From: Nocardioides luteus
GTDB lineage: Bacteria; Actinomycetota; Actinomycetes; Propionibacteriales; Nocardioidaceae
Direction of reading: 5' to 3'
Length of the DNA stretch: 64,000 bases
Assembly (NCBI RefSeq): GCF_015752315.1
Contig: NZ_JADOVJ010000001.1
Location: 3,712,501 to 3,776,500, forward strand
Made by a program: the position numbers and the translations under genes. Every line of letters starts with the position of its first letter. Position 1 is the stretch's first letter. A model generated the notes under the pieces. That model ran no database searches. It saw only the letters and a list, made by a program, of their open reading frames with translations, and was not told the origin of the DNA. Below are positions 54,863-63,289 of this stretch, in pieces.

Positions 54863-55435
54863 TCACCCACGCCGCTTGCCGAGCACGACCAGATAGCGGC
54901 ACGGCTCGTCGGTCGGGTTGACGAAGACGCAGTCGGCCGGTGGCCCCAGCTGCAGGCAGTCCCCCGCGTCGAGCTCGTGGACGAGGTCGCCCTCGACGAA
55001 CCGCAGGTGCCCCGAGAGCACCCAGATCTGCTGCTCCTTGAAGGCGTACGCCGAGGCCGGCGCGGCCACCGACGCACCCGCCGGGAACTCCACCTCGACC
55101 AGCTCCAGGATCTCGCGCGCGGGCGGCGAGACGGCGCGGCGTACGTAACCGGTCTCGGGGTCCGTCCACTCGGGCTGCTCGGCACGCCTGGCCACGCGCA
55201 CGGCGTCCCCCTCGACCCGCGCGATCAGCTCGGACAGGGTCAGCTCCAGCGCACCGGAGAGGCGGGCGAGAAGCACCGCCGTCGGCTGCGCCTCGCCCCG
55301 CTCGATCTTGGAGATCATCGCCCGCGAGACGCCGGAAGCCTCGGCGAGAGCCGCCACGGTCATCCCGGCAGCCTCCCGCGCCGACCTGATGTTGGCAGCC
55401 AGGGCATCACCAAACATGTCACTATCGTCAGCCAT
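54863..55435 (-). CDS. XRE family regulator with C-terminal cupin domain
   Basis: A 190-residue regulator. The helix-turn-helix is at about 14-65 (REAAGMTVAALAEASGVSRAMISKIERGEAQPT split over two helices). The cupin occupies about 110-188 (FKEQQIWVLSGHLRFVEGD; LDAGDCLQLGPP). Such proteins bind small effectors through the cupin and often control an adjacent divergent gene. Only 18 bp separate its start from that of the acetyltransferase gene. No ribosome site precedes its ATG, so the mRNA may be leaderless. It probably regulates that acetyltransferase gene and itself. Confidence 0.92.
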   Translation of the reverse strand: MADDSDMFGDALAANIRSAREAAGMTVAALAEASGVSRAMISKIERGEAQPTAVLLARLSGALELTLSELIARVEGDAVRVARRAEQPEWTDPETGYVRRAVSPPAREILELVEVEFPAGASVAAPASAYAFKEQQIWVLSGHLRFVEGDLVHELDAGDCLQLGPPADCVFVNPTDEPCRYLVVLGKRRG

Positions 55436-55446
55436 GTGACTACTAT
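55416..55446. promoter_or_regulatory. Candidate operator between the XRE-cupin and acetyltransferase genes
   Basis: Two similar sites, ATGTCACTAT (55416-55425) and ATGTGACTACTAT (55434-55446), form a direct repeat. GTCAC and GTGAC within them also make an inverted repeat with a 13-base spacer. The second site covers the XRE start codon. Confidence 0.45.
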
Positions 55447-55453
55447 AGGAGAC

Positions 55454-55948
55454 ATGCCCTCCTGGACCATCCGCGACGCCACCCCCGACGATGCCGCGGC
55501 CTGCGCGGCGATCTACGAGCCGTACGTCCGCGACACCGTCATCTCCTTCGAGACCGAGCCACCGACGACCGAGGAGATGGCCGACCGCATCAAAGCAGCC
55601 CAGGCCGAGCACGCCTGGCTCGTCCTGGAGGCCGACGACAGGGTGGTCGGCTATGCGTACGCCACCAGCCACCGCACCCGCGCCGCCTACCGGTGGGCCT
55701 GCGACGTGTCGATCTACCTCGAGACCGGCCGCCGCCGCAGCGGCGCCGGCAAGGCCCTGTACGCCGCCCTCCTCCCGATCCTCCGCGAGCGCGGCTACCG
55801 CCGAGCCCTGGCCGGGATCGCGCTCCCCAACGAGGCGAGCATCGGCCTCCACCGCTCCTTCGGGTTCACCGACGTCGGCGTCTACCGCCGCATCGGCTGG
55901 AAGCTCGACGCCTGGCACGACGTCGCCTGGATGCAGCTGGACCTCTGA
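55454..55948 (+). CDS. GNAT acetyltransferase, phosphinothricin acetyltransferase-like
   Basis: A 164-residue acetyl-CoA-dependent N-acetyltransferase. The Pat/YwnH-type N-terminus is IRDATPDDAAACAAIYEPYV followed by TVISFETEPPT. WACDVSIYLETGRRRSGAGKALYAALLP includes the acetyl-CoA loop (RRRSGAGKAL), and ALPNEASIGLHRSFGFTDVG is the family C-terminal signature. Relatives acetylate glufosinate-type compounds or methionine derivatives. AGGAG is 4 bases before the ATG. It is divergent from the XRE-cupin gene and probably regulated by it. Confidence 0.93.
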   Translation: MPSWTIRDATPDDAAACAAIYEPYVRDTVISFETEPPTTEEMADRIKAAQAEHAWLVLEADDRVVGYAYATSHRTRAAYRWACDVSIYLETGRRRSGAGKALYAALLPILRERGYRRALAGIALPNEASIGLHRSFGFTDVGVYRRIGWKLDAWHDVAWMQLDL

Positions 55949-55968
55949 GCCTCGGACGGCGCTTGCGC

Positions 55969-56050
55969 CGACCGAACGCGAAGAGATCGAGCGAGCGCAG
56001 CCGCTGAGCCTGCGAAGCCGCGAAGCCGCGAAGCGGTCGAGATCTACGCC
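55969..56050. repeat. Intergenic repeat with GCGAAGCC units
   Basis: Three tandem copies of an 8-bp unit (GCGAAGCC, GCGAAGCC, GCGAAGCG) occupy about 56012-56035. Flanking GAGATCGAG and CGGTCGAGATC can pair imperfectly. It lies between convergent genes and resembles dispersed actinobacterial extragenic repeats. Confidence 0.5.
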
Positions 56051-56057
56051 ACGAGGA

Positions 56058-56699
56058 TCAGGCGGGAGCGAGCACCTCCGTCAACGTCCGCCGCAACCAG
56101 TCGCGATACTCCCCCGACCCCCACCCCGTCGTACGCCGCAGCAGCAGGTAGGTCTCCGCCTGGCACGCCAGGGCCACCGTCTCCTCCTGCCACACCGGGT
56201 CGGCCACCTCCGCGAGCAGGCCGTCGTCGCGGGCGGTCCGGACGAAGCGCCTCAGGAGATCGCGGGTGTCGACGCGGCCCGACTGGAAGGCCTCGGCCAG
56301 CTCCGGCTCGGAGGCCTGCGCCTGCAGGACGACCTCGAACAGATCACCGGCCCGCCCCATCAGGTCGGCGATCCCGCCGATGAGTGCCGCGATGCGGTCC
56401 GGAAGAGCCGGCCCCGTGAGGGCCGCCTGAAACCATTCGCGTTCACCGACGCTCCGCTGCTCAGCATCTCCCCCGATGGCCACATCGACGACGCTCCGCA
56501 GCAGAGCCGCCTTGGTGCCGAACCGGACATAGACCGTCCGGTGTCCGACCCTGGCGCGGTCGGCGACCGCCGTGAGAGCGGTCGCGTGGTAGCCGTCGCG
56601 CACGAACAGCGCTCGCGCGGCGTCGAGGATGCGCTCCTGGGTCTCGGCCACCTTCGCAGCCCGAAGCCCCTTGACAGGTGTGGTCACGAGATGCAGCAT
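56058..56699 (-). CDS. TetR family transcriptional regulator
   Basis: A 213-residue regulator. The N-terminal DNA-binding domain covers about 15-62 (ILDAARALFVRDGYHATALT, VADRARVGHRTVYVRFGTK). A helical ligand-binding domain follows, without recognisable specificity. The proposed ATG at 56699 lies inside one of the two operator-like repeats; a GTG at 56687 is an alternative. Neither has a ribosome site, which fits a leaderless transcript. It is divergent from the VOC-family gene, the likely target. Confidence 0.9.
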   Translation of the reverse strand: MLHLVTTPVKGLRAAKVAETQERILDAARALFVRDGYHATALTAVADRARVGHRTVYVRFGTKAALLRSVVDVAIGGDAEQRSVGEREWFQAALTGPALPDRIAALIGGIADLMGRAGDLFEVVLQAQASEPELAEAFQSGRVDTRDLLRRFVRTARDDGLLAEVADPVWQEETVALACQAETYLLLRRTTGWGSGEYRDWLRRTLTEVLAPA

Positions 56700-56725
56700 A
56701 ACTGCATGATTGCAGTATGACTGCA
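56692..56725. promoter_or_regulatory. Double operator for the TetR regulator
   Basis: Two 15-bp palindromic sites, TGCAGCATAACTGCA (56692-56706) and TGCAGTATGACTGCA (56711-56725), are 19 bp apart centre to centre. TGCAGT with ACTGCA are the half sites. They cover the TetR start codon and the region upstream of the VOC gene, so binding could block both promoters. Confidence 0.75.
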
Positions 56726-56744
56726 TCGAATAGGAAGGTGTTCC

Positions 56745-57257
56745 ATGCTCACCACCGACGCTCCCGCCCTGGACGGGGTGCACCACGTGAAGCTGCCGGT
56801 CAGCGACCTCGAGCGCTCGCGTTCGTGGTACGCGTCCAGGCTCGGCTACGACACGTTGATCGAGTTCACCAAGGGCGGCCGGACGACCGGCATCACCATG
56901 CGTCACCCGAACGGCGGGCCGATGATCGGGTTCGTCCTCAACCCTGAACTCGCCGTCCGGGCGAGCGGCTTCGACTACTTCTCGATCGGCGTACGCGACA
57001 AGGCGGATCTCGAGGAGCTGGCCGAGCGTCTCGGCGGGCTCGGCGAGGAGAACGCCGGCGTCCATTTCGCCACCATCGGCTGGATCCTGCCGGGCACGCA
57101 CGACCCCGACGGCCATGAGGTCCGCTTCTACACCAACGACCATCACACCCACGTTCCCGACGAGGATCTGCCGCTGGTGGTCGACGACCCGATCGGCACC
57201 GAGGCCGAGCGCGAACGAGCCCACCACGCGAAAGCGGTCCCTCCCAGCGCTTGCTGA
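56745..57257 (+). CDS. VOC (glyoxalase/dioxygenase superfamily) protein
   Basis: A 170-residue protein with the beta-alpha-beta-beta-beta vicinal oxygen chelate fold: VHHVKLPVSDLERSRSWYASRLGYD and the second half FDYFSIGVRDKADLEELAERL. The usual metal ligands are plausible in the HHVKL strand and in PDGHEVRFY. AGGAAGG precedes the ATG. Placement opposite a TetR gene suggests a substrate-inducible detoxification or catabolic enzyme. The substrate is unknown. Confidence 0.88.
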   Translation: MLTTDAPALDGVHHVKLPVSDLERSRSWYASRLGYDTLIEFTKGGRTTGITMRHPNGGPMIGFVLNPELAVRASGFDYFSIGVRDKADLEELAERLGGLGEENAGVHFATIGWILPGTHDPDGHEVRFYTNDHHTHVPDEDLPLVVDDPIGTEAERERAHHAKAVPPSAC

Positions 57258-57269
57258 GAGGGACCGCTT
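57232..57269 (+). terminator. Terminator overlapping the VOC stop codon
   Basis: A 12-bp stem (AAGCGGTCCCTC / GAGGGACCGCTT) with its stop codon in the loop. It also lies 10 bp past the 3' end of the minus-strand tRNA-Glu. Confidence 0.75.
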
Positions 57270-57278
57270 CGGTACTTG

Positions 57279-57351
57279 TACCCCCGACCGGATTTGAACC
57301 GGCGTTACCGCCGTGAGAGGGCGACGTCCTAGGCCGCTAGACGACGGGGGC
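57279..57351 (-). tRNA. tRNA-Glu (CTC), copy 1
   Basis: A 73-base cloverleaf beginning GCCCCCGTCGTCTAGCGGCC, with anticodon CTC in loop CCTCTCA and T-loop TTCGAAT. The discriminator is A; CCA is not encoded. The sequence is identical to the second copy 283 bp upstream. Confidence 0.96.
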
Positions 57352-57523
57352 TTGCACCGCCTGCACCGGACCTTTCGGCCCCGCAGGCAGGAGAAACATT
57401 ACCGGATGACCTGCCGATCCCCCACATCGGCACCACCCTTCCGACGCAGCCCGACGCAGCCCGGACACAGCCCCGCCACAGCCCCGACACCGGCGCGTCC
57501 CGGACCGCGGCAGAAATGACGAA

Positions 57524-57550
57524 GAGCCCCGAGTCAGTGACTCGGGGCTC
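57524..57550 (-). terminator. Terminator between the two tRNA-Glu genes
   Basis: A perfect 13-bp stem (GAGCCCCGAGTCA / TGACTCGGGGCTC) with a one-base loop, followed on the minus strand by TTCGTCATTTC. Confidence 0.8.
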
Positions 57551-57561
57551 CTCCTGCGTGG

Positions 57562-57634
57562 TACCCCCGACCGGATTTGAACCGGCGTTACCGCCGTGAG
57601 AGGGCGACGTCCTAGGCCGCTAGACGACGGGGGC
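57562..57634 (-). tRNA. tRNA-Glu (CTC), copy 2
   Basis: A 73-base cloverleaf with the same sequence and anticodon CTC as copy 1. It is followed by a strong hairpin terminator. Confidence 0.96.
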
Positions 57635-57697
57635 TTGCAGCGGGTGAAACCTTAGCGAACCGCTTCGGTGACTCCCAAATCCTCCGGAGAGGATCCG

Positions 57698-57769
57698 CTG
57701 GGCTACTAGGACTCGAACCTAGAATAACTGGACCAGAACCAGTCGTGTTGCCAATTACACCATAGCCCA
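57698..57769 (-). tRNA. tRNA-Gln (CTG)
   Basis: A 72-base cloverleaf starting TGGGCTATGGTGTAATTGGC, with anticodon CTG in loop TTCTGGT, T-loop TTCGAGT and discriminator G. Clustering with tRNA-Glu and gltX is usual in actinobacteria, where GltX generally charges both tRNAs with glutamate before amidation. Confidence 0.96.
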
Positions 57770-57879
57770 TCGCCTTGCTGGACTAAGCCCCACAAGGACG
57801 ATCTGGCCCTGGGGATTTCTCCCTCGAACCGAGAGGAAACATTACCGGCGAGGTCCCCCGGCGACGAAATCGGCACGCC

Positions 57880-58818
57880 CTAGACGCTCTTCGTCGTGGT
57901 CGACAGGCCTGCTGATCGCGCCGCCCACACGGTCAGCGCCAGGAAGACGCCCGACTGGACCAGGGTGACCGGGATCCGCCACCACGACCCCTCGGAGGTG
58001 TTGAGCACCGCCGAGATGTCGCCGAAGGCGACCGCCATGCCGAGGCTGACGAAGTTGTTGAGGACGTGCATCGCGATGCCGGCCTCGATGCCACCGGTCG
58101 CAATCACGCAGATGCCGGCGACGATCCCGAAGGCGAACCGGTCCAGGAACAGCGGGAGGTCCTGGGATCCGTGGGCGGAGGCGAACAGCAGCGCGGTGAT
58201 CGTCACCGAGACGGTGCGCGCCCAGGCCATCCCGCCGAAGAGCGAGCCGAAGGTCTGGAAGATGTAGCCACGGAAGAGGTACTCCTCCCCCGCCGCCTGC
58301 AGCGGGGTGAGCAGCACGATCACGAGCACGAAGTCGCGCATCGTGCTCGTGTAGGGGTTGAGCGTGCTGGGCCCGAGATCGTCGCCGGGGATCGGCAGCC
58401 GCGAGGCGATGATGACGGTGACGACCATGGTGATCGCCGCGATCCCGAGACACTGCAGCAGCCACGGCCAGCGGATCCGTCGCTCGACCGAGGCGAGCCA
58501 CCCCGGCCGAAGCCCGTGCAGCGCCCAGCACAGCAGCATCGCCGCCGGGATCGCCCCGGCGAGCGAGAGCAGCAGGAAGGCCAGCGACTCCGGGGTGACG
58601 TTCTCCACGTCGGCGACCCGGGCCATCCCGGTGGCGACGTCGTCGCCGGTGAGCACGAAGAAGACCTCGAAGCCGACCAGCACCACCGCCGGCGAGACGA
58701 AGAAGACGCACAGTCCGATCAGGATGAGTCCGACCAGGGGGCGCCCCCAGCCGCTGCGCCCGCTGCGCTGCACCTGGTAGTACGCCAGTCCCGAGGGCGG
58801 CTCCATGACCGTGCTCAT
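57880..58818 (-). CDS. CPBP family intramembrane metalloprotease
   Basis: A 312-residue polytopic protein of the CPBP (Abi, Rce1-like) family. The active-site motifs are E178-E179-YLF-R183, H216 in ASAHGSQ, and H251 with N255 in MHVLNNFV, all inside hydrophobic segments. About eight helices. Members process prenylated or other membrane peptides, or act in bacteriocin immunity; the substrate is unknown. It starts 18 bp after the gltX stop and probably shares its transcript. Confidence 0.93.
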   Translation of the reverse strand: MSTVMEPPSGLAYYQVQRSGRSGWGRPLVGLILIGLCVFFVSPAVVLVGFEVFFVLTGDDVATGMARVADVENVTPESLAFLLLSLAGAIPAAMLLCWALHGLRPGWLASVERRIRWPWLLQCLGIAAITMVVTVIIASRLPIPGDDLGPSTLNPYTSTMRDFVLVIVLLTPLQAAGEEYLFRGYIFQTFGSLFGGMAWARTVSVTITALLFASAHGSQDLPLFLDRFAFGIVAGICVIATGGIEAGIAMHVLNNFVSLGMAVAFGDISAVLNTSEGSWWRIPVTLVQSGVFLALTVWAARSAGLSTTTKSV

Positions 58819-58836
58819 CCTGCCCGTCCTGCCACG

Positions 58837-60381
58837 TCAGCTCCTCCCGAGAACCGCCTTCAGGCGCCCCAGCGTACGCTCCCGGCCGAGCAGCTCCATG
58901 GATTCGAACAGCGGCGGACTGATCCGCTTGCCGGTGACCGCGACCCGCACCGGGCCGTACGCCTTGCGCGGCTTGAGCCCGAGACCGTCGATCAGGGCCG
59001 CGGTCAGTGCGTCCTGGATGGCGGCCGTCGACCAGGTGGAGAGACCGGCAAGGGCGTCGTGCGACGCCCGGACGACACCCAGACCCTCCTCGTCGAGCAG
59101 CTTGGCGGCGTCCTCCTCGTCGAGGGCGAAGTCGGCCTCGGGGACGAAGAGGAACCGCAGCATGTCGGAGGCCTCGCCGAGCTTGTTGATCCGCTCGGCG
59201 ACCAGCGGCATCGCGGCCTCGAGCATCTGCGCGTCGGCGTCGTGCACCGGGTCACCGATGACGCCGTCGGCCTTGAGGTAGGGAATCACCCGGTGGGTGA
59301 TCTCCTCGACCGGCAGCAGCCGCATGTGGGAGGCGTTGATCGCCTCGGCCTTCTTGATGTCGAAGCGGGCCGGGTTCTTGACCACGTCGGAGATCTCGAA
59401 GGCCTCGACCATCTCCTCCATGGTGAAGATGTCGCGGTCGGCCGCGATCGCCCAGCCGAGCAGCGCCACGTAGTTGAGCAGCCCCTCGGGCAGGAACCCC
59501 TCCTCGCGGTACTTCAGCGCGTGCGCCTCGGGGTCGCGCTTGGAGAGCTTCTTGTTGCCCTGGCCCATGACGTAGGGCAGGTGACCGTAGGCCGGTGCGC
59601 GCTCGGCCAGGCCGATCTCGACGAAGGCGTCGAAGAGCGCGATCTGCCGCGGGGTCGAGGAGAGCAGGTCCTCACCGCGGAAGACGTGGGTGATGTTCAT
59701 GGTGGCGTCGTCGACCGGCGCGGTGAGCGTGTAGAGCGGGTCGCCGTTGGCGCGCGCGAGCGCGTAGTCGGGGACGTGCTTGGTCTCGAAGGTCACCTCG
59801 CCGCGGACGAGGTCGTCGAAGGTGATCGAGCCGTCGGGCATGCGGAACCGCGGGACCGAGGAGCGGCCCTCCGCCTCGTACGCCTTGATCTGGTCCTCGC
59901 TCAGGTCGCGGCAGTGGTTGTCGTAGCCCTGAGCGGGCGCCTCGCCCTTCTCGCCGGCGGCCTTCGCGGCCTTGTAGGCGGCGAGCCGCTCTTCGTAGCG
60001 GGCGGTGACCTCCTCGCCGGTGCAGTAGCACTCGTAGACGTGGGAGGAGGCGCGCAGCCGGCCGAGGGCGTCGGCGTAGATCTCCGAGCGCTCCGACTGG
60101 CGGTAGGGGCCGTAGGGGCCGCCGACCTCGACCCCCTCGTCCCAGTCGAGGCCGAGCCAGCGCATCAGGTCGATGAGCCCGTCGTAGGACTCCTGGGTGT
60201 TGCGCGCCTTGTCGGTGTCCTCGATGCGGAAGACGAAGGTGCCGCCGTGGTGGCGGGCGAAGGCCCAGTTGAACAGGGCCGTCCGGACCAGGCCGACGTG
60301 GGGCGAGCCCGTCGGCGAAGGTGCCATCCGGACCCGGTAGTCCTTGGGCTCGAGTGTGCCGATCACTTCATTGCCAGTCAA
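58837..60381 (-). CDS. gltX: Glutamyl-tRNA synthetase
   Basis: A 514-residue class I synthetase (long bacterial form, with an anticodon-binding C-terminal domain). The HIGH-like motif is [11 protein letters not shown] at about 21-31, and KMSKS appears as NKKLSKRDP. The zinc-binding-type cysteine region [10 protein letters not shown] is present with partial Cys pattern. In actinobacteria the enzyme is typically non-discriminating and also charges tRNA-Gln. The TTG start overlaps the upstream stop (TTGA); a GTG five codons on is an alternative. Confidence 0.97.
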   Translation of the reverse strand: MTGNEVIGTLEPKDYRVRMAPSPTGSPHVGLVRTALFNWAFARHHGGTFVFRIEDTDKARNTQESYDGLIDLMRWLGLDWDEGVEVGGPYGPYRQSERSEIYADALGRLRASSHVYECYCTGEEVTARYEERLAAYKAAKAAGEKGEAPAQGYDNHCRDLSEDQIKAYEAEGRSSVPRFRMPDGSITFDDLVRGEVTFETKHVPDYALARANGDPLYTLTAPVDDATMNITHVFRGEDLLSSTPRQIALFDAFVEIGLAERAPAYGHLPYVMGQGNKKLSKRDPEAHALKYREEGFLPEGLLNYVALLGWAIAADRDIFTMEEMVEAFEISDVVKNPARFDIKKAEAINASHMRLLPVEEITHRVIPYLKADGVIGDPVHDADAQMLEAAMPLVAERINKLGEASDMLRFLFVPEADFALDEEDAAKLLDEEGLGVVRASHDALAGLSTWSTAAIQDALTAALIDGLGLKPRKAYGPVRVAVTGKRISPPLFESMELLGRERTLGRLKAVLGRS

Positions 60382-61190
60382 CGCTGTGCCACCTTGTTCG
60401 TCAGAGCTCCGAGCCCCTCGACGAAGATCTCGATCTCGTCGCCGGGCTCCATGGGGCCGACACCCTCGGGGGTGCCGGTGAGGATCACATCGCCCGGCAG
60501 CAGCGTCATCACGCTGCTGATGTGGGCGATCAGCTTGGGGATGTCGTGGACGAGGTCCTTCGTGGACCCGTCCTGGACGACGTCGCCGTTGAGGAATGTC
60601 TGGATACGTACGCCGGCCGCGAGCTGCTCCGGCTCGACCTCGGTCTCGATCCAGGGGCCGAGCGGGCAGAAGGTGTCGTAGCCCTTCGCCTGGGAGAAGT
60701 GCTTGAGGCGGCGCTGGACGTCGCGCGCGGTGACGTCGTTGGCCACGGTCATCCCGTAGATGACGTCCTTCACCTTCTCCGCCGGGACATCGCGGCAGAT
60801 CCGGCCGATCACGATCGCGAGCTCACCCTCGTAGTGCAGGTCCTCGACACCCGCCGGCCGCTGGATCGCGTCGTTCGGGCCGCACACCGCGGTGTTGGGC
60901 TTGATGAAGAAGAGCGGCTCCTCCGGCACCTCGTTGCCCAGCTCGGCGGCGTGCTTGGCGTAGTTGCGGGCGACCGCGACCACCTTGCTGCGCGGGATCA
61001 CCGGCGCGAGCAGCTTGACGTCGTCGAACTTGTGGACCTGATCGGTGAGGTTGATGCCCGAGAACAGCGGGTCGCCCTGGAGCGCGACCACGGTCGCGTC
61101 CTCGCTGAGCTGGCCGTAGCCGTCTAGGTCCCCCATGACGACGCCGAACTGGGGCTCGCCACCCTTGGTCGTGAATCTGGCGATGCGCAC
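60378..61190 (-). CDS. Fumarylacetoacetate hydrolase family protein
   Basis: A 270-residue FAH-family enzyme. The catalytic metal ligands are in [11 protein letters not shown] (two Glu) and in ANDVTARD (Asp), the core of this fold. [24 protein letters not shown] and [15 protein letters not shown] are conserved. Such proteins include acylpyruvases, oxaloacetate decarboxylases and 2-hydroxyhepta-diene-dioate isomerases, so the substrate is unassigned. The start is GTG at 61190. Its stop overlaps the gltX start, giving coupled translation, a common actinobacterial pairing. Confidence 0.92.
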   Translation of the reverse strand: MRIARFTTKGGEPQFGVVMGDLDGYGQLSEDATVVALQGDPLFSGINLTDQVHKFDDVKLLAPVIPRSKVVAVARNYAKHAAELGNEVPEEPLFFIKPNTAVCGPNDAIQRPAGVEDLHYEGELAIVIGRICRDVPAEKVKDVIYGMTVANDVTARDVQRRLKHFSQAKGYDTFCPLGPWIETEVEPEQLAAGVRIQTFLNGDVVQDGSTKDLVHDIPKLIAHISSVMTLLPGDVILTGTPEGVGPMEPGDEIEIFVEGLGALTNKVAQR

Positions 61191-61251
61191 AGGCTGAGCC
61201 TATCCGGACCCGTCGCCACGATTCACTTCACGATGCGCCGCCTTCGTAGGC

Positions 61252-62106
61252 TTGTACGTCGTGGAGGTGCTGTCGCGTTCGGAGTGGACCGCTCGCGCGG
61301 CCGCCCACCACGCGCGCCTGGCGCCCTACGTCGAGCCGCATCTCGCCCGCCGCGGCGCCCGGGTCAAGCACCCGGTCAACGACTTCCTCTTCACCTACTA
61401 CTCCTACCGCCCCGCTCAGCTGCTGCGCTGGCACCCGGGGTTCGGGGTGACGCTGTCGGACGCAGCGGAGTACGCGGATCTGCGCGGCTATTCGAACGGC
61501 ACGGTCTCTCTTGAGTTCCTCGCCGACAAGCGCCTGCTCGTCGAGACGCTGCTGAAGCTCCTTCGGGCGACCGCTTCGCGCGACGGCAACTTCGGCTGCT
61601 TCGGCCTGCACGAGTGGGCGATGGTCTATCGGCTGACCCCGGAGCAGGTACGCCACGCCGACTGGCCCTTGCGGTTGGGAACCGCCGGCACCGACCGCGT
61701 CGTCGAGTCCCACCGCATCGCGTGCAGCCACTTCGACGCGTACCGCTTCTTCACTCCCCCGGCCGCACCGCTCAACACCCTCTCGCCACGATCGGACGAT
61801 CGCGCCGCCTTCGAGCAACCGGGATGCCTGCACGGCAACATGGACCTCTACAAGCACGCCTTCCGGCTCTCGCCGCTGATCTCCTCCGACCTCGTCGCCG
61901 ACTGCTTCGAGCTCGCCTGGGAGATCCGCACCATGGACATGAAGGCCGCTCCCTACGACCTCGCCGAGCTCGGCCTCGACCCGATCCGGATCGAGACGGC
62001 CGCCGGGAAGCAGGAGTACGCCGCCGCCCAGCGCGCCTTCGCCGAGCGTGCCGCTCCGCTCCGGGAGCGCCTGATCGCCGAGTGCGAGCGGCTCCTCGAG
62101 GCGTAA
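61252..62106 (+). CDS. Conserved actinobacterial protein of unclear function, sometimes labelled 3-methyladenine DNA glycosylase
   Basis: A 284-residue soluble protein without a signal or membrane segment. I recall this family being labelled 3-methyladenine DNA glycosylase in actinobacterial genomes, but no helix-hairpin-helix or AAG motif is visible here, so that name is doubtful. Conserved-looking blocks are KHPVNDFLFTYYSYRPAQLLRWHPG, CFGLHEWAMVYRLTPEQVRH and SHRIACSHFDAYRFFTP, then ELAWEIRTMDMKAAPYDL. The start is TTG at 61252 or GTG at 61261; neither has a strong ribosome site. It is divergent from the FAH gene. Confidence 0.7.
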   Translation: MYVVEVLSRSEWTARAAAHHARLAPYVEPHLARRGARVKHPVNDFLFTYYSYRPAQLLRWHPGFGVTLSDAAEYADLRGYSNGTVSLEFLADKRLLVETLLKLLRATASRDGNFGCFGLHEWAMVYRLTPEQVRHADWPLRLGTAGTDRVVESHRIACSHFDAYRFFTPPAAPLNTLSPRSDDRAAFEQPGCLHGNMDLYKHAFRLSPLISSDLVADCFELAWEIRTMDMKAAPYDLAELGLDPIRIETAAGKQEYAAAQRAFAERAAPLRERLIAECERLLEA

Positions 62107-62173
62107 CGGACGTCACATGCGGAGCACGCTCCTCCCGGCGTGACCTCGATCAACGGGATACGTTAATCCCATA

Positions 62174-63259
62174 ATGGCCATCATTCCCCGCCCCCGAAAA
62201 GCTGCCGCCTCGATCACCACCACGGTCGGCGCCGCCGCGGGGAACGTCGCGCACTCGCTGCTCTACGGTGGGCTCGCCGACCTTCGGCCGATGCCGCGCA
62301 CGCTGATCGACGACGGCACCAGGCGCGAGCTCTACCACTACCGGCCGGTGCGCGGGGCGACCCCGGAGGGCGACCCGGTGCTGCTGGTGACGCCGCTGGC
62401 GGCGCCGGCGCTCTGCTACGACCTGCGGCGAGGCTGCTCGGTCGTCGAGCACCTGGTGGAGACGAACCGGCCGACCTATCTGGTCGAGTACGGCGAGGTG
62501 AACTTCGCCGACCGCAGCCTCGGCATCGAGCACTGGATCTCCCACGTGGTGCCGGAGGCGGTCCGGTCGGTCTCCGAGCACGCGGGCGGGCGGCCGGTGC
62601 ACGTGGTCGGCTGGTCGCTCGGCGGGATCTTCGCGATGCTCGCCGCCGCCGACTCCCCCGACCTCCCGATCGCCTCGCTCGCGGTGCTCGGCTCGCCCTG
62701 CGACGTACGTCAGGTGCCGTTGATCGCGCCGCTGCGGCCGCTGCTCAACCTGCCTCCGGGCAACCTGGTCACCACCGCCTACCAGGCCTTCGGAGGCGCC
62801 CCGAAGCCGCTGGTCAGGTGGGCTTTTCAGCTCTCGTCGGTCGATAAGATGTTCACCAAGCCGGTGGCGAAGCTGTCCAACCTGGCCGACCGCGAGTTCC
62901 TCGCCCAGCTCGAGGCGGTCGACCGGTTCACCGACAACATCATCGCCTACCCGGGGCGGACGTTCGGGCAGCTCTACCACCATTTCTTCCGCACCAACGC
63001 GCTGTTCGGCGGGAAGATCGATCTCGGCGACCACATCGTCGACCTGCGCGACATCAAGCAGCCCACCATCGTCGTCGCGGGTGCCAACGACGGCATCGGG
63101 CCTGTCGCCTCGGTCCGGCCGCTGGTCGATCTGCTCACCAGCGCCAAGGAGCTCCGCTTCGAGGTCGTTCCGGGCGGCCATCTCGGCCTGCTCACCGGCC
63201 GTGCTGCGCGTGAGACCACCTGGCCGCTCCTCGACGACTGGTTCGGCCGGCACGACTGA
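62174..63259 (+). CDS. Alpha/beta hydrolase, PhaC-like
   Basis: A 361-residue hydrolase-fold protein. The nucleophile elbow is GWSLGG with Ser148, the Asp is in VAGANDGIGP, and the His is in VPGGHLGLLTG. LLVTPLAAPALCYDLRRGCSVVEHLVETNRPTYLVEYG resembles polyhydroxyalkanoate synthase-like proteins, including the class III PhaC layout, but the usual PhaC Cys nucleophile (GxCxG) is Ser here, as in lipases and depolymerase-type members. So it is a hydrolase or an acyltransferase of this clan rather than a proven PHA synthase. The next gene follows within about 30 bp. Confidence 0.85.
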   Translation: MAIIPRPRKAAASITTTVGAAAGNVAHSLLYGGLADLRPMPRTLIDDGTRRELYHYRPVRGATPEGDPVLLVTPLAAPALCYDLRRGCSVVEHLVETNRPTYLVEYGEVNFADRSLGIEHWISHVVPEAVRSVSEHAGGRPVHVVGWSLGGIFAMLAAADSPDLPIASLAVLGSPCDVRQVPLIAPLRPLLNLPPGNLVTTAYQAFGGAPKPLVRWAFQLSSVDKMFTKPVAKLSNLADREFLAQLEAVDRFTDNIIAYPGRTFGQLYHHFFRTNALFGGKIDLGDHIVDLRDIKQPTIVVAGANDGIGPVASVRPLVDLLTSAKELRFEVVPGGHLGLLTGRAARETTWPLLDDWFGRHD

Positions 63260-63289
63260 GTGTCGGTGGTCGGTGGCAGGGTGGGCGCC

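Noticed and set aside
57279..57634. tRNA-linked integration site
   Set aside because: The two tRNA-Glu genes are complete copies with their own terminators, and no integrase gene is nearby.
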